DNA from: JAQWRV01 sp045564915
GTDB lineage: Bacteria > Pseudomonadota > Alphaproteobacteria > Rhodospirillales > Rhodospirillaceae
Direction: 5' to 3'
Assembly (NCBI GenBank): GCA_045564915.1
Contig: JBJLGL010000015.1
Coordinates: 61,913 to 125,912 of the forward strand
DNA length: 64,000 nucleotides
A program made the translations under genes and the position numbers. Positions 37,654-46,838 of the stretch are shown here, piece after piece (the first letter of the stretch is position 1; each line of letters begins with the position of its first letter). A model generated the notes under the pieces. It was not told the DNA's origin. It ran no database searches and saw only the letters and a list, made by a program, of their open reading frames with translations.

Positions 37654-37656
37654 AGG

Positions 37657-38118
37657 TTAGTCTGAAAGCCTTGGGCCAACGTCAAGCTGGCCGCGAATTT
37701 CCCCGTAAGGCCACTTTTCGGTCGTGATGTTTACGTATGCCCAGCCAGCTAACAGATATTGAATTTGTGCTTCGTTGACTACAGAGGATCCGCTCAAGGG
37801 GCTAACAATGCCGTTCGGTGCCAAGTTGATGAAAGGCAAGCCATTAGCACCCGGCTGGGAGGGGCCATGTAGACTTGCAGCCGTGGGGGTTGAAATAAGG
37901 CCCTCGAAGGTCACATCCCATGATAATGTTAGCGTCGCCAGATCTAACGTAAAATCAGCCGTGCCATTGGCCGGGCTTTCTGTCAATCGGGTCTGATTCC
38001 ACGCGTTCAAGTCAGCATTAAAAACTCGTTGCGTCATTTGTCCATTCAGGGTGCTGGAGCCAATGATCACTAGAAGTATCAAAGTAGAGAGGGGTAGGGG
38101 CCTAAGCATAGCGTCCAT
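37657..38118 (-). CDS. CHRD-domain secreted protein 2
   Basis: A 153-aa exported protein (signal peptide about 1-26, ending STLNGQ) with a CHRD domain: ESPANGTADFTLDLATLTLSWDVTFEGL, AASLHGPSQPGANG, INLAPNGIVSPLSGSSVV and the terminal VNITTEKWPYGEIRGQLD. It resembles the CHRD protein at 29810-30277 but is on the other strand and converges with the symporter (3 bp apart). Having two CHRD genes flanking the mirror operons suggests they are part of the same system. Function of bacterial CHRD proteins is unknown. Confidence 0.85.
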   Translation of the reverse strand: MDAMLRPLPLSTLILLVIIGSSTLNGQMTQRVFNADLNAWNQTRLTESPANGTADFTLDLATLTLSWDVTFEGLISTPTAASLHGPSQPGANGLPFINLAPNGIVSPLSGSSVVNEAQIQYLLAGWAYVNITTEKWPYGEIRGQLDVGPRLSD

Positions 38119-38298
38119 TCTTTATAAGAAATAATCTGCACTTGGTAGGTGCAAAATCATAATATTAAATAGAAGGCTTGGAAGTAAGGCTAAATTGTAC
38201 TGGTGACCATTAGACGTTTCTGGTTTACATTAAGTGTTAGCTGATTCTGAAGTAGTGAGAAGAAATGAATAGATTTCCGAGTTGATTGGAGTTTCACA

Positions 38299-38652
38299 TT
38301 GCATAAAGAGACTAAATATTCACGTCGTGCGGTTGTAAGGATCGGCACCCAAGTATCTCTAATGGGAATAACGGCTTCACTCTTATCGGCTTGCGGAGAA
38401 GAAGAAGTTGCGCTTTGCGCTAACCCGAATTCATTAAGTTTTAGCGAAAACAGTATTCGTCAAGCTAATAACTATATCGAGTCTTCACAATATGATGACA
38501 AGACTTGTCTAAATTGTGCCTTTTTTACGCCTGAGGCTGCTGACCTGACTGGGGAGATTCCGCATTGTGGCCATTGCAGTATCTTCGAAGGTCTTGCAGC
38601 AGCACCTGGGTACTGTGATTCGTGGAGCACTAAAGACACCGGCCAGGGATAG
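38299..38652 (+). CDS. High-potential iron-sulfur protein (HiPIP)-like, Tat-exported
   Basis: A 117-aa periplasmic [4Fe-4S] electron carrier candidate. Start TTG 38299 is preceded by GGAG at good spacing. Twin-arginine signal SRRAVVRIG (8-16) with a hydrophobic stretch ending at a possible cleavage or lipobox LLSAC (C32). Cluster ligands fit C70-x2-C73, C93 (CSIFEG) and C106 (GYCDSWS), the HiPIP order C-x2-C-x-C-x-C; C90 is extra. HiPIPs shuttle electrons from cytochrome bc1 to oxidases or reaction centres. It lies next to the tri-heme cytochrome (convergent) and the mirror operons, so it could be the electron carrier of that locus (inference). Confidence 0.85.
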   Translation: MHKETKYSRRAVVRIGTQVSLMGITASLLSACGEEEVALCANPNSLSFSENSIRQANNYIESSQYDDKTCLNCAFFTPEAADLTGEIPHCGHCSIFEGLAAAPGYCDSWSTKDTGQG

Positions 38653-38691
38653 GCAACCCAAGATCAATTCAAACTGAAATTTACTATCAGC

Positions 38692-39999
38692 CTATCGTTG
38701 TCCAGCGACGTCTGCTTCCGTAACCCGGCCACCCAGGTTACCCCAATTAGAACGCATATATGTAGCTAGCAGGGCAATCTCATCATCATCTATTTTCTCG
38801 CCAAAAGCTTCCATGCTCTTCCACCCATCCTTAGGAGAGGCTAGGGGTACTTCGGCACCATAGATTATTACGTTGATCAGGGAAGAGGGATCTTCAGCCT
38901 GCACAATGCTACTGTTAACTACTGGCGGTCCAATACTTGGATCCCCTAGGCCTGTCGGTAGATGGCATGTACCACAGTGAATTGTGTAGATTAACTCACC
39001 AGCTCTGAAATCAGCCGCATCCATTTCATATCGTGGTGCTCGTTGAATTGGGGGTAAGTTCTTGAGGTAAGCTGACATTGACTGCACGTCACTCTCAGAC
39101 ATTTGGGATGTGCCCATAGTGATTACTTCATTCATAGGTCCAAAAGATCCCGCTCTGCTGCTGTGGCCGGTCTTTAGATATGAGGCAATATCCTGTTGCG
39201 ACCAGGCACCTAGCCCATCTGCTGCGGGTGTAAGGTTCACCGCTGACCAAGGCCTAATCTTATTAGGGCTAACACTATCGTTATAGGTTCCGCCACTAAG
39301 GGCCTTTGCCTGATCCTCACCACCAAGTAAATTGCGAGGTGTATGACAGGTGCCGCAGTGTGCTAAGCCCTCGACAAGATATGCCCCCCGATTCCATTGA
39401 TCTGACTTAGAATCATTGTGGATAAATCTACCTTCATCAAAAAAGAGAAAGTTCCAAATTTCCATCAGAGCCCGTTGATTGAATGGAAAGACCATCTCGT
39501 TCTCGGGTGGGTTATAAGGCGAAGGCGTAACTGTTTTGAGAAACGAAAATATGTCCTTGAGATCAGTTTCTGACACTTTGGTAAAGGCCGGGTAGGGGAA
39601 GGCCGGATATAGATTGGATCCATCTGCAGATACACCTGTATGCATTGCTCTGATAAACTCTTCGTCGGTCCAAGAGCCAATCCCAGCCAAGGGGTCTGGT
39701 GTGATATTTGTTGAATAAATTACTCCAAAATCTGTGTGGAAGGCTACGCCACCAGCAAGAGGTTCTCCTCCCTGTACTGTGTGACAGGCCATACAATTAC
39801 CAGCCGTTGCTAGATACAGACCCCGATCTACAGGATCATCACTCGTGACTATGGCACCTGTCAGGATGTCCTCTTGTGCGGAGGTGGGGCTGGTGCAAAG
39901 CACGAAAACTAAGAATAAAGTGCAGAAAACTGACGTAAATTGACGAAAAGGGTGGTGCATCGGTATTAGGGATCGAAGGCGGTAGATGGTATCAGTCAC
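38692..39999 (-). CDS. Tri-heme cytochrome c, dehydrogenase-type subunit
   Basis: A 435-aa exported protein with three CxxCH sites: C69-x2-C72-H73, C215-x2-C218-H219 and C342-x2-C345-H346, one per cytochrome c domain. This layout is that of the cytochrome c subunit of membrane alcohol / gluconate / aldehyde dehydrogenases (electron acceptor from a flavin or PQQ catalytic subunit). A signal peptide lies at about 20-42; an ATG at residue 14 (39960) is an alternative start. No catalytic dehydrogenase subunit is adjacent, though an FAD flavoprotein is 4 kb away. It converges with the HiPIP gene. Confidence 0.87.
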   Translation of the reverse strand: MTDTIYRLRSLIPMHHPFRQFTSVFCTLFLVFVLCTSPTSAQEDILTGAIVTSDDPVDRGLYLATAGNCMACHTVQGGEPLAGGVAFHTDFGVIYSTNITPDPLAGIGSWTDEEFIRAMHTGVSADGSNLYPAFPYPAFTKVSETDLKDIFSFLKTVTPSPYNPPENEMVFPFNQRALMEIWNFLFFDEGRFIHNDSKSDQWNRGAYLVEGLAHCGTCHTPRNLLGGEDQAKALSGGTYNDSVSPNKIRPWSAVNLTPAADGLGAWSQQDIASYLKTGHSSRAGSFGPMNEVITMGTSQMSESDVQSMSAYLKNLPPIQRAPRYEMDAADFRAGELIYTIHCGTCHLPTGLGDPSIGPPVVNSSIVQAEDPSSLINVIIYGAEVPLASPKDGWKSMEAFGEKIDDDEIALLATYMRSNWGNLGGRVTEADVAGQR

Positions 40000-40187
40000 T
40001 ATATATCCTTTGGATCGCGATAAGATCTGTTTGCTGGTTGATTACCTTCAAAGCGTACACATGATCAACTAAGAAATGGTTATTGTTCAAGTGATCTGTG
40101 TGGGTGTGCCGCTATTCCTTTCCTTACGCATTTTATTGCTTCAAGATGCCATCCTAGTTGCGGATTGTTAACATGGAAATCTAGAAA

Positions 40188-41837
40188 ATGCTTTTCAGAA
40201 ATATGATCAAAGTCACCCTACCTGCCGCCTACATACTTACCTCTTTTTACAATAGTGCCTGTGCAGAGGAACAGGCGGTGAGTGTAGAAATCCTTATTCC
40301 CGGTTCTGAGATTCAGGCAATTGAGGGTATCGATATAGGTCCCGATGGTATGATCTATGGCACCAGTATTCACGCGCAGGAAGTCTACCGTATTGATCCA
40401 GCGACTGGGTTTGTGACCATTGCTGTAGCTTCTCCTTACGGTGAGTCCGACGATGTAGCGGTCGGCCCTGCGGGAACACCTGTTGAAGGAATCCTCGCTT
40501 GGACAGCCCAATCGACGGGTGAAATTCGAATCCAGCGCCCTGGGGGTATGCCTCAAGTAGTTTTACCTAATGTGCCGCGGGTCAATCCTATCGCATTCAA
40601 TAAGGAAGGTCGTTTGTTCACCGCACAATCTGGAGCGGGGGAGAATGAACTGTGGGAAATTGATCTCATTGGCAATAAACCGCCGCGCATTGTTGCTAAG
40701 AATCAGGGGCGCCTTAATGGGTTTGGATTTGGTCCTGATGGCCGTCTTTATGCGCCACACTTTGGCACTAATGAATTGTTCGCGATCGATATTGATACCG
40801 GTGAACACACTGTTATAGCAGAAAATGTTGGCACAACAGCGGCAACAAAAACTGATGCGAACGGGAATGTGTGGAATGTAGACTATGTTGTTGGAGACCT
40901 TTGGTTTACCGACATCGAAACGGGTCAATCGAAGATCATTGCTAATTTTCCTCCTCCGTTGGATAACCTGACCATTGATAATGACGGCGTCATTTATATG
41001 GCTGATCTTGCAATCAGTGGTATTACGGCTTTTGATCCAAGTACGGGTGAAAGCTGGGAAGTGACAGCCGGTTCTTTTACCGTCCCACTCGGTATGAGCG
41101 TGGCTAAGTTTAGGGGAAAAGAGGCCATTATTGTTGCCGATCCGTTTGGATACCGCTTCATTGATCCTCAGTCAGGTCACGTGATGCGTGAACCTGAAAT
41201 GTGGAGCATCGGAGGGTCGTCATCTGTAGCAGCCAATGACGATTTCATCGTCACCGCATACTCGCCATCATACACAAATTACAGTACCGTCCGTAAGATA
41301 GACCGCGAGACCAATGAAGTAGTCTTTATGTCCCGGGATATCAAAGCCCCACGTGGCGTTGTTATCCTCGAAAATGGCGATGCCATTATTGCAGATGCAT
41401 CTAGCAATAAACTGATGCGTCTGTCCGGTGATACTTTGGAGGAAGTGGCTAGCGGACTCAATGAGCCTGTAGCACTATTTCTCGAGGATGATGCCAGCGT
41501 TCTGGTCGGCGAAATTGCGTCTGGTACTATTAGCCGCGTTGACTTGTTAACGGGCAAGCACATTGAAATTGTGTCTGGATTGGTCAATCCTCTTGGTATT
41601 GCTAAGTTGCCAGATGGCCGTCTAGTTGTGCCCCAGCCCGCCAAGGGGACAGTTACGGCTATTGATTTGATGACAGGCGAAAGTACTGTTTTGGCTCATG
41701 GGCTGCCAATTTCTTTGGACCACCATGATCTTCCAGTTAATACGCCAATTGGCATCGCGGTGGATAGTAGTGGTTCTATCTTCGTAAGCTGTGGCGGAGA
41801 CAATAGCGTTGTTAAGATTACCATTCGCGATAGTTGA
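40188..41837 (+). CDS. Secreted beta-propeller (NHL/SMP-30-like) protein
   Basis: A 549-aa protein with a signal peptide (about 8-26) and about a dozen short repeats of NHL/gluconolactonase type, e.g. IDIGPDGMIYGTS, FGFGPDGRLYAPHFG, ENGDAIIADASSNKLMRLSG, KLPDGRLVVPQPAKGTVTAIDL. Each ends in a hydrophobic strand plus D/G turn, giving a six- or seven-bladed propeller, perhaps two. Possible roles are a lactonase-like enzyme or a binding scaffold; metal-ligand residues of true gluconolactonases cannot be confirmed by eye. It is followed, with a small overlap or none depending on start, by a solute-binding protein gene on the same strand. Confidence 0.8.
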   Translation: MLFRNMIKVTLPAAYILTSFYNSACAEEQAVSVEILIPGSEIQAIEGIDIGPDGMIYGTSIHAQEVYRIDPATGFVTIAVASPYGESDDVAVGPAGTPVEGILAWTAQSTGEIRIQRPGGMPQVVLPNVPRVNPIAFNKEGRLFTAQSGAGENELWEIDLIGNKPPRIVAKNQGRLNGFGFGPDGRLYAPHFGTNELFAIDIDTGEHTVIAENVGTTAATKTDANGNVWNVDYVVGDLWFTDIETGQSKIIANFPPPLDNLTIDNDGVIYMADLAISGITAFDPSTGESWEVTAGSFTVPLGMSVAKFRGKEAIIVADPFGYRFIDPQSGHVMREPEMWSIGGSSSVAANDDFIVTAYSPSYTNYSTVRKIDRETNEVVFMSRDIKAPRGVVILENGDAIIADASSNKLMRLSGDTLEEVASGLNEPVALFLEDDASVLVGEIASGTISRVDLLTGKHIEIVSGLVNPLGIAKLPDGRLVVPQPAKGTVTAIDLMTGESTVLAHGLPISLDHHDLPVNTPIGIAVDSSGSIFVSCGGDNSVVKITIRDS

Positions 41838-43359
41838 GCTAGCTATTCCTATACCGATAAAATCTTGGCCTCTCTGGTGGATTTTATGTCTAGTGACTTG
41901 GGCTATAAGCGGACCCGTTCTTGCAGAGCAAATACTGCGGGTGGGAATCACAAGCTTTTCTACCTCGCGTGGTAATCCCTTTGCGACTACAAGTGGCCTC
42001 CCGCCATTATATTCTTATGCGGCTTTCTTTGAGGGCCTTACACGGGTTAATAACCAAGCGAAAGCATTGCCCATGTTGGCAGAGCGTTGGGAGCCCGAGA
42101 CTGAAACTACCTGGCTGTTTTATCTTCGCAAAGGTGCTGTATTCTCTAATGGCGAACCGGCCAATGCTTATGCAGTTAAATTTACCCAGTCCCTACTGAC
42201 ATCAGAAAGTGGCGCAGCCTATCCCATCGCTGTTGAACAGCGTGGTATTGAGTCCATAGAAGTGGTGGATGATACAACAGTGCGGGTACATACGTCACAG
42301 CCAGACATATTGCTGCCTAACAAGATTGCTGCTCTAAAAATTGTTCCGCCCAAATATTGGACTGATGTCGGAGCGGACGGCTTTGCGGCAGCTCCTATTG
42401 GTAGTGGCCCCTTCATGATAAAAGACTGGACAACGGCGCGGATGTCTTTGGTTCGCTCGCCTACAGCAGATCGCCAGCCAATCGTTGATGGTCTCGAATT
42501 AATAGCTGCTGCTGACCCAGCATCACGCACGCAAGGACTATTATCGGGCCGAGTACATGTAGCTTTGCAACTTGGCCCTGATGATGTGCCTCTAATAGAG
42601 AATGCAGGCCATAAAGTTGTTCTTGGTTGGGACCCTAGTATGCAAGTTGTAGCATTTATTACGGAAAAGGAATCTCCCTTAACTGATATTCGAGTACGGC
42701 AAGCTTTAAACTATGCTGTAAATCGAGATGCTATATCTAATGGCCTTCTTGGTGGACATGTGCAGATGGCCACGCAGACGACGCCGAGACTTGCCTTTGG
42801 CTGGGACCCAGATATTCCGCCCTGGCCCTATGACCCTGAGCGTGCGAAGGCACTACTGACTGAGGCTGGCTATGCTGATGGTTTTTCGTTTAACATAGAA
42901 ATTCTATTGGGAGCTGCTTCCTATTCAGCCCTAGTGTATCAGCAGGTGGCAGTCGACCTCGCTCAAGTGGGCGTGAATATGTCGATTCGTCAAATCCCAG
43001 CTACGCAATACGCTCGAGGGGTGTACCAAGGCGATTGGGCGGGCGAGGCGATTGGAATGGACTATGGAGTGAATCCTTCATTAGACTCCCTCATTCCACT
43101 GGTGCGTCATTCATGTTTATGGATGCGCCCGTGGTTTTGTGAGCCTTCGATTCCACCTCTCATGGAGAAGGCGGCAGGCAAATTTGACCTAGAAGAGCGC
43201 CGGTATCTGACGCAAGAAGTTATGCGCCGACACCTAGAGTATGCTCCAGCTATTCTGCTGTATGAAACAGCAAGGTTTGACGGTGTTAGTGCAGCAGTTG
43301 AGAATTTTCTGATTGAGGTGGGTCACATTAACTACGATGAAATTACTTTGAGTGAATGA
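41809..43359 (+). CDS. Family 5 ABC solute-binding protein (orphan)
   Basis: Periplasmic binding protein of the peptide/nickel/opine type (SBP_bac_5), about 516 aa. Signal peptide is in SWPLWWILCLVTWAISGPVLA. Family traits are SYAAFFEGLTR, LPMLAERWEPETETTWLFYLRKGAVFSNGEP and DIRVRQALNYAVNRDAI. I chose TTG 41809, which has GGAG 10 nt upstream; GTG 41791 would overlap the propeller gene more and has no site. No permease or ATPase genes are near, so either they are elsewhere or the protein acts as a sensor or carrier for the neighbouring catabolic genes. Confidence 0.85.
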   Translation: MLRLPFAIVELAIPIPIKSWPLWWILCLVTWAISGPVLAEQILRVGITSFSTSRGNPFATTSGLPPLYSYAAFFEGLTRVNNQAKALPMLAERWEPETETTWLFYLRKGAVFSNGEPANAYAVKFTQSLLTSESGAAYPIAVEQRGIESIEVVDDTTVRVHTSQPDILLPNKIAALKIVPPKYWTDVGADGFAAAPIGSGPFMIKDWTTARMSLVRSPTADRQPIVDGLELIAAADPASRTQGLLSGRVHVALQLGPDDVPLIENAGHKVVLGWDPSMQVVAFITEKESPLTDIRVRQALNYAVNRDAISNGLLGGHVQMATQTTPRLAFGWDPDIPPWPYDPERAKALLTEAGYADGFSFNIEILLGAASYSALVYQQVAVDLAQVGVNMSIRQIPATQYARGVYQGDWAGEAIGMDYGVNPSLDSLIPLVRHSCLWMRPWFCEPSIPPLMEKAAGKFDLEERRYLTQEVMRRHLEYAPAILLYETARFDGVSAAVENFLIEVGHINYDEITLSE

Positions 43360-43387
43360 CTGAGAATTAGATCAGAAAGATGCAGTT

Positions 43388-44779
43388 TTGGGTGTGTTAA
43401 GAACAGATAAAGGAAGCTTCGTTGGTACTATCGATGTGCTTGTGGTCGGAGGTGGCGGATGCGGCTTGTCGGCTGCGCTATCTGCGCATGAACACGGTGC
43501 AGAAGTTATGGTCTTGGAAAGAGATTCGTCAGCGTTAGGCACTACATCTATGTCAACTGGTCTGATTCCTGGAGCTGCTAGCCGTTTCCAGAAAGCAAAA
43601 GATATTAAAGACTCACCTGAAGCGTTTGCCTCTGACATTATGCATAAAACGCGTGAAGAGACGGATAGGGTTATGGCCATGCATATGGCCAAGCAATCAG
43701 CGCCAACAGTCGAATGGCTAGCTGATCATTGCGGAGTACCACTTTCTTTGGTGGATTCGTTTGATTATCCTGGGCATTCCTACCGCCGCATGCATGGGAC
43801 ACCAAATCGTACAGGTTCAGAGCTTATGGGGGCTTTGCACGATGCCATGGCTCGTAATGGACTTGATATTGCTTTAGAGGCGCCGGTCACCGATCTCTTT
43901 GCTGACGACGCGGGCAGAGTTTATGGGGTCCGAATCACCAGGCCCGACGGTACCACTGAAGACCTCGGGTGTAATGCGTTAATACTTGCTTGCTGTGGCT
44001 TTGCAGGTAGCCAGGATATGCTACAGGAATATATTCCTGAGATTGTTTCGGCTGAATTTTTTGGTCATCCGGGCAACAAAGGTGATGCCATCCGTTGGGG
44101 TAGAGCAGTCGGTGCAGCAGTCGGCGATATTCATGCCTACCAAGGGCACGGTGGCTTAGCCTATGGACAGGGCATCCCCATTCTATGGGCCCACATCATG
44201 GAAGGCGGTTTTCAGGTTAACGCTGGGGGTAAACGATTCTCTAATGAAGCCAAAGGCTATTCTGAGCAAGCAGTAGAGATCGCTGCACAACCAAATCTTT
44301 TCGCCTGGAGCATCTACGATGAGCGTTGTCATGAGCTGATGAAGGAATTTGACGATTATAATGATGCCCTTAAGGTGGATTGTATACGTAAGGCTAATAC
44401 TGTTGACGAGTTGCTAGCTATCACCAAGCTGCCGGCCACACTTCGCAAAACGCTTAGTGATGTAACCGCCATGACACGAGGTGAAAAAGAGGATGACTTT
44501 GGTCGTGACTTCACAGGACATCCTGTCCTCGAGCCGCCTTACTATGCGGTGAAAGTGAGCCCGGCTTTATTTCATACGCAAGGCGGGCTTATCGTTGATC
44601 TGAACGGTCAGGTAAAACGCATGGACGATTCTCTTTTGCCCAATCTATACGCTGGGGGAGGGGCTGCCCGGGGTATTTCCGGTCCTTCGTGCTGGGGATA
44701 CCTCGCCGGTAATGGGCTTATCACGGCGACTGCATTAGGGCGTTTGTCTGGGCGGGCAGCGGCGCAGGCTCTCCGCTGA
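43388..44779 (+). CDS. FAD-dependent flavoprotein (fumarate reductase / ketosteroid dehydrogenase type)
   Basis: A 463-aa oxidoreductase of the FAD-binding-2 superfamily. The N-terminal Rossmann motif is DVLVVGGGGCGLSAALSA, followed by LERDSSALGTTSMSTG, the FAD-contact pattern of fumarate reductase, succinate dehydrogenase and 3-ketosteroid-delta1-dehydrogenase flavoproteins; the C-terminal FAD site is NLYAGGGAARGISGP. No signal peptide is visible, so it is probably cytoplasmic. Start is TTG 43388 (GTG 43394 possible). It lies 28 bp after the binding-protein gene and before MFS, SDR and Gfo genes, so it may be the first catabolic step of that substrate. Precise substrate unknown. Confidence 0.85.
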   Translation: MGVLRTDKGSFVGTIDVLVVGGGGCGLSAALSAHEHGAEVMVLERDSSALGTTSMSTGLIPGAASRFQKAKDIKDSPEAFASDIMHKTREETDRVMAMHMAKQSAPTVEWLADHCGVPLSLVDSFDYPGHSYRRMHGTPNRTGSELMGALHDAMARNGLDIALEAPVTDLFADDAGRVYGVRITRPDGTTEDLGCNALILACCGFAGSQDMLQEYIPEIVSAEFFGHPGNKGDAIRWGRAVGAAVGDIHAYQGHGGLAYGQGIPILWAHIMEGGFQVNAGGKRFSNEAKGYSEQAVEIAAQPNLFAWSIYDERCHELMKEFDDYNDALKVDCIRKANTVDELLAITKLPATLRKTLSDVTAMTRGEKEDDFGRDFTGHPVLEPPYYAVKVSPALFHTQGGLIVDLNGQVKRMDDSLLPNLYAGGGAARGISGPSCWGYLAGNGLITATALGRLSGRAAAQALR

Positions 44780-44883
44780 GCACCTCTCAGCTGAGCGCCC
44801 CTGTCTTCTATGATTGGGGTTTATGAATCTTCTCGCCATGGATACAGTCTACAAGTTAGTGAAGAACAGTATATGAGTAACGT

Positions 44884-46113
44884 ATGATTACGTCTTCCTT
44901 TGCGGAGTTCAAACAGGGCTGGAAAGTCTTGTTAGGTGCTATTGTTGGCGTTGGTTCAGGTCTTACCGGAATCGTATTTTATACCCACGGCGTTTTCGTA
45001 GTTCCAATCACAGAAGAAATGGGCTGGTCTCGGGGAGCAACGCTATTCGCATTCTCTTTTGTAATGATGAGTGCAGCCATTACGGCGCCATTTATAGGCA
45101 TCATAATTGATAAATACGGGGCACGGCGTTTGGCTCTGTTTGGTTTATTTGCTCTTGGATTTTCTTTCGCAGGTCTATCTCTGACAACAGATAATATCCT
45201 GACCTATTATGCGCTTTGGATCTTTATGGCGCTGATCGCCGCTGGAACTTTCCCAGTCACGTGGACAAGAGCAGTTAACACCTGGTTCGACCGGCGACGT
45301 GGCCTTGCTCTCGGCCTAACAATGATGGGTACGGGCATAGCAGCCTCATTGGGACCCTTATTCGCCGCTAAACTCATTGATGCATTTGGTTGGCGTGAAG
45401 CATACCTTACTATTGGTGCTACGCTCTTGATGGTGTCTTTCCCAATAGCATATGTAGGCTTTCGGGAGCGAGATGCGGTAGCTAATGATGTGCCGCAGAC
45501 CTCGCCTAAATCGACCGATATTGAACTCCGGCAAGCATTGGCAGGGAAAACCTTCTGGGTTCTTGGCTTTGGCCTTTTATTTGTGTGTTTCGGTGTTGCT
45601 GGCTTGATTGCTAACCTAGTGCCGCTCTTGACCGATAAAGGACTCCCACGCGCAGAAGCGGCAGGATACGCAGGGCTTATCGGCATAAATGTCATTATTG
45701 GCCGTCTGGTTGTTGGCTATCTTATAGATAGATTTTGGGCGCCCTTTATTGCCTTCTTTTTTCTCATTCTACCTAGTATTTCTTGCATATTATTGGCAGT
45801 TGATCAGCCAACCGCAGTCGGCATAACCATTGCTTGCTTATTGATTGGTTTAGCTGCCGGGGCAGAGCTCGATGTGATGGCGTTTCTAATCAGCCGCTAT
45901 TTTGGCATAAAGAATTACGGTCAGCTATACGGAGGACTTTATGTATTCTTTGCTGTTGGCTCGGGAGCGGCACCGGCTCTGTTTGGTCTGTGGTACGATA
46001 TTGCAGGTAATTATACGACAATTCTTTATGGCACTGCGGTCTTATTTGTTGCCGGATCCTCTATGTTATTGTTGATGGGGCCATACCCTAATCTAGAGGA
46101 AGAACTGATTTGA
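44884..46113 (+). CDS. MFS transporter
   Basis: A 409-aa, 12-helix major facilitator superfamily transporter. The loop 2-3 signature is present as GIIIDKYGARRLALFG, and the mirror loop 8-9 as GYLIDRFWAPFIAFF. It belongs to the monocarboxylate/oxalate-formate-like branch by overall look (GVFVVPITEEMGWSRGATLFA). Its stop overlaps the next gene's ATG by one base (TGATG), showing a co-transcribed unit with SDR and Gfo/Idh/MocA genes. It probably imports the compound those enzymes process. Confidence 0.88.
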   Translation: MITSSFAEFKQGWKVLLGAIVGVGSGLTGIVFYTHGVFVVPITEEMGWSRGATLFAFSFVMMSAAITAPFIGIIIDKYGARRLALFGLFALGFSFAGLSLTTDNILTYYALWIFMALIAAGTFPVTWTRAVNTWFDRRRGLALGLTMMGTGIAASLGPLFAAKLIDAFGWREAYLTIGATLLMVSFPIAYVGFRERDAVANDVPQTSPKSTDIELRQALAGKTFWVLGFGLLFVCFGVAGLIANLVPLLTDKGLPRAEAAGYAGLIGINVIIGRLVVGYLIDRFWAPFIAFFFLILPSISCILLAVDQPTAVGITIACLLIGLAAGAELDVMAFLISRYFGIKNYGQLYGGLYVFFAVGSGAAPALFGLWYDIAGNYTTILYGTAVLFVAGSSMLLLMGPYPNLEEELI

Positions 46114-46838
46114 TGGCTAAAGTAGACCTCGGCCCTTTCAATGGCAAACTAGCCGTCGTCACTGGCGGTGGATCAGGTATTGGTGCGGCGGTGGCATCTG
46201 AACTTATAGATCAGGGTGCTAACGTGGTCATTGGAGATATACAGACTTCAATAGAAGGTGTCCGTGAACTAGATGTGCGTAATCGAAAGTCCGTAACTGC
46301 GTTCTTTAGGTCTCTTGAACGTGCGCCAGACATTGTGATCACCTGTGCTGGAGGTGCACCGCGCCGTGCCGCTTTGGAAGTGGGAGAAGCACTATTCAAC
46401 GAAACGCTTCAGCTTAATCTAGGTGGCTTCTGGCGATGTACACAGGAAGCTGCGCGGCGCGCGATTAGGGAGCAAAGCAGTCTATCGGTGGTGCATGTTG
46501 CATCGAGCCTTTATCGGGGCCCAGCGCCCGAGCTTTCTCATTTTGCAGCTGCGAAAGCGGCGAGCATTACAATGTTGCGGTGTTTAGCCCAAGAACTAGC
46601 ACCACAAAATATTCGCATCAATGCCGTCATCCCCGGACCGATTGAGACACCGGCTACTGAAGTTGTCTGGGAAGCAACACCCTCCATACGTGAAACTATA
46701 ACAGCTAAGCTTCCTTTAGGTCGGATTGGTTCGCCTAGTGATGTCGTACCAGCCATACTTTGGTTTGCTTCTGAGGATGCTTCTTGGGCCACTGGTTCAG
46801 TATTAGCTGTGGATGGCGGGTTGGATGTAGCGCCGTGA
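46113..46838 (+). CDS. Short-chain dehydrogenase with Phe at the catalytic Tyr position
   Basis: A 241-aa classical SDR. NAD(P) motif TGGGSGIGAAVA is at about 17-28, CAGGAPR (NAG-like), serine in VVHVASSLYRG and lysine in AAAKAAS. The catalytic motif Y-x3-K reads F-A-A-A-K (codon TTT at 46543), so the tyrosine acid/base is missing. C-terminal PGPIETPA and GSVLAVDGGLD are normal. This suggests a binding or non-reductase role, or a sequencing difference. Start ATG 46113 overlaps the MFS stop; its TGA overlaps the GTG of the next gene. Confidence 0.85.
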   Translation: MAKVDLGPFNGKLAVVTGGGSGIGAAVASELIDQGANVVIGDIQTSIEGVRELDVRNRKSVTAFFRSLERAPDIVITCAGGAPRRAALEVGEALFNETLQLNLGGFWRCTQEAARRAIREQSSLSVVHVASSLYRGPAPELSHFAAAKAASITMLRCLAQELAPQNIRINAVIPGPIETPATEVVWEATPSIRETITAKLPLGRIGSPSDVVPAILWFASEDASWATGSVLAVDGGLDVAP

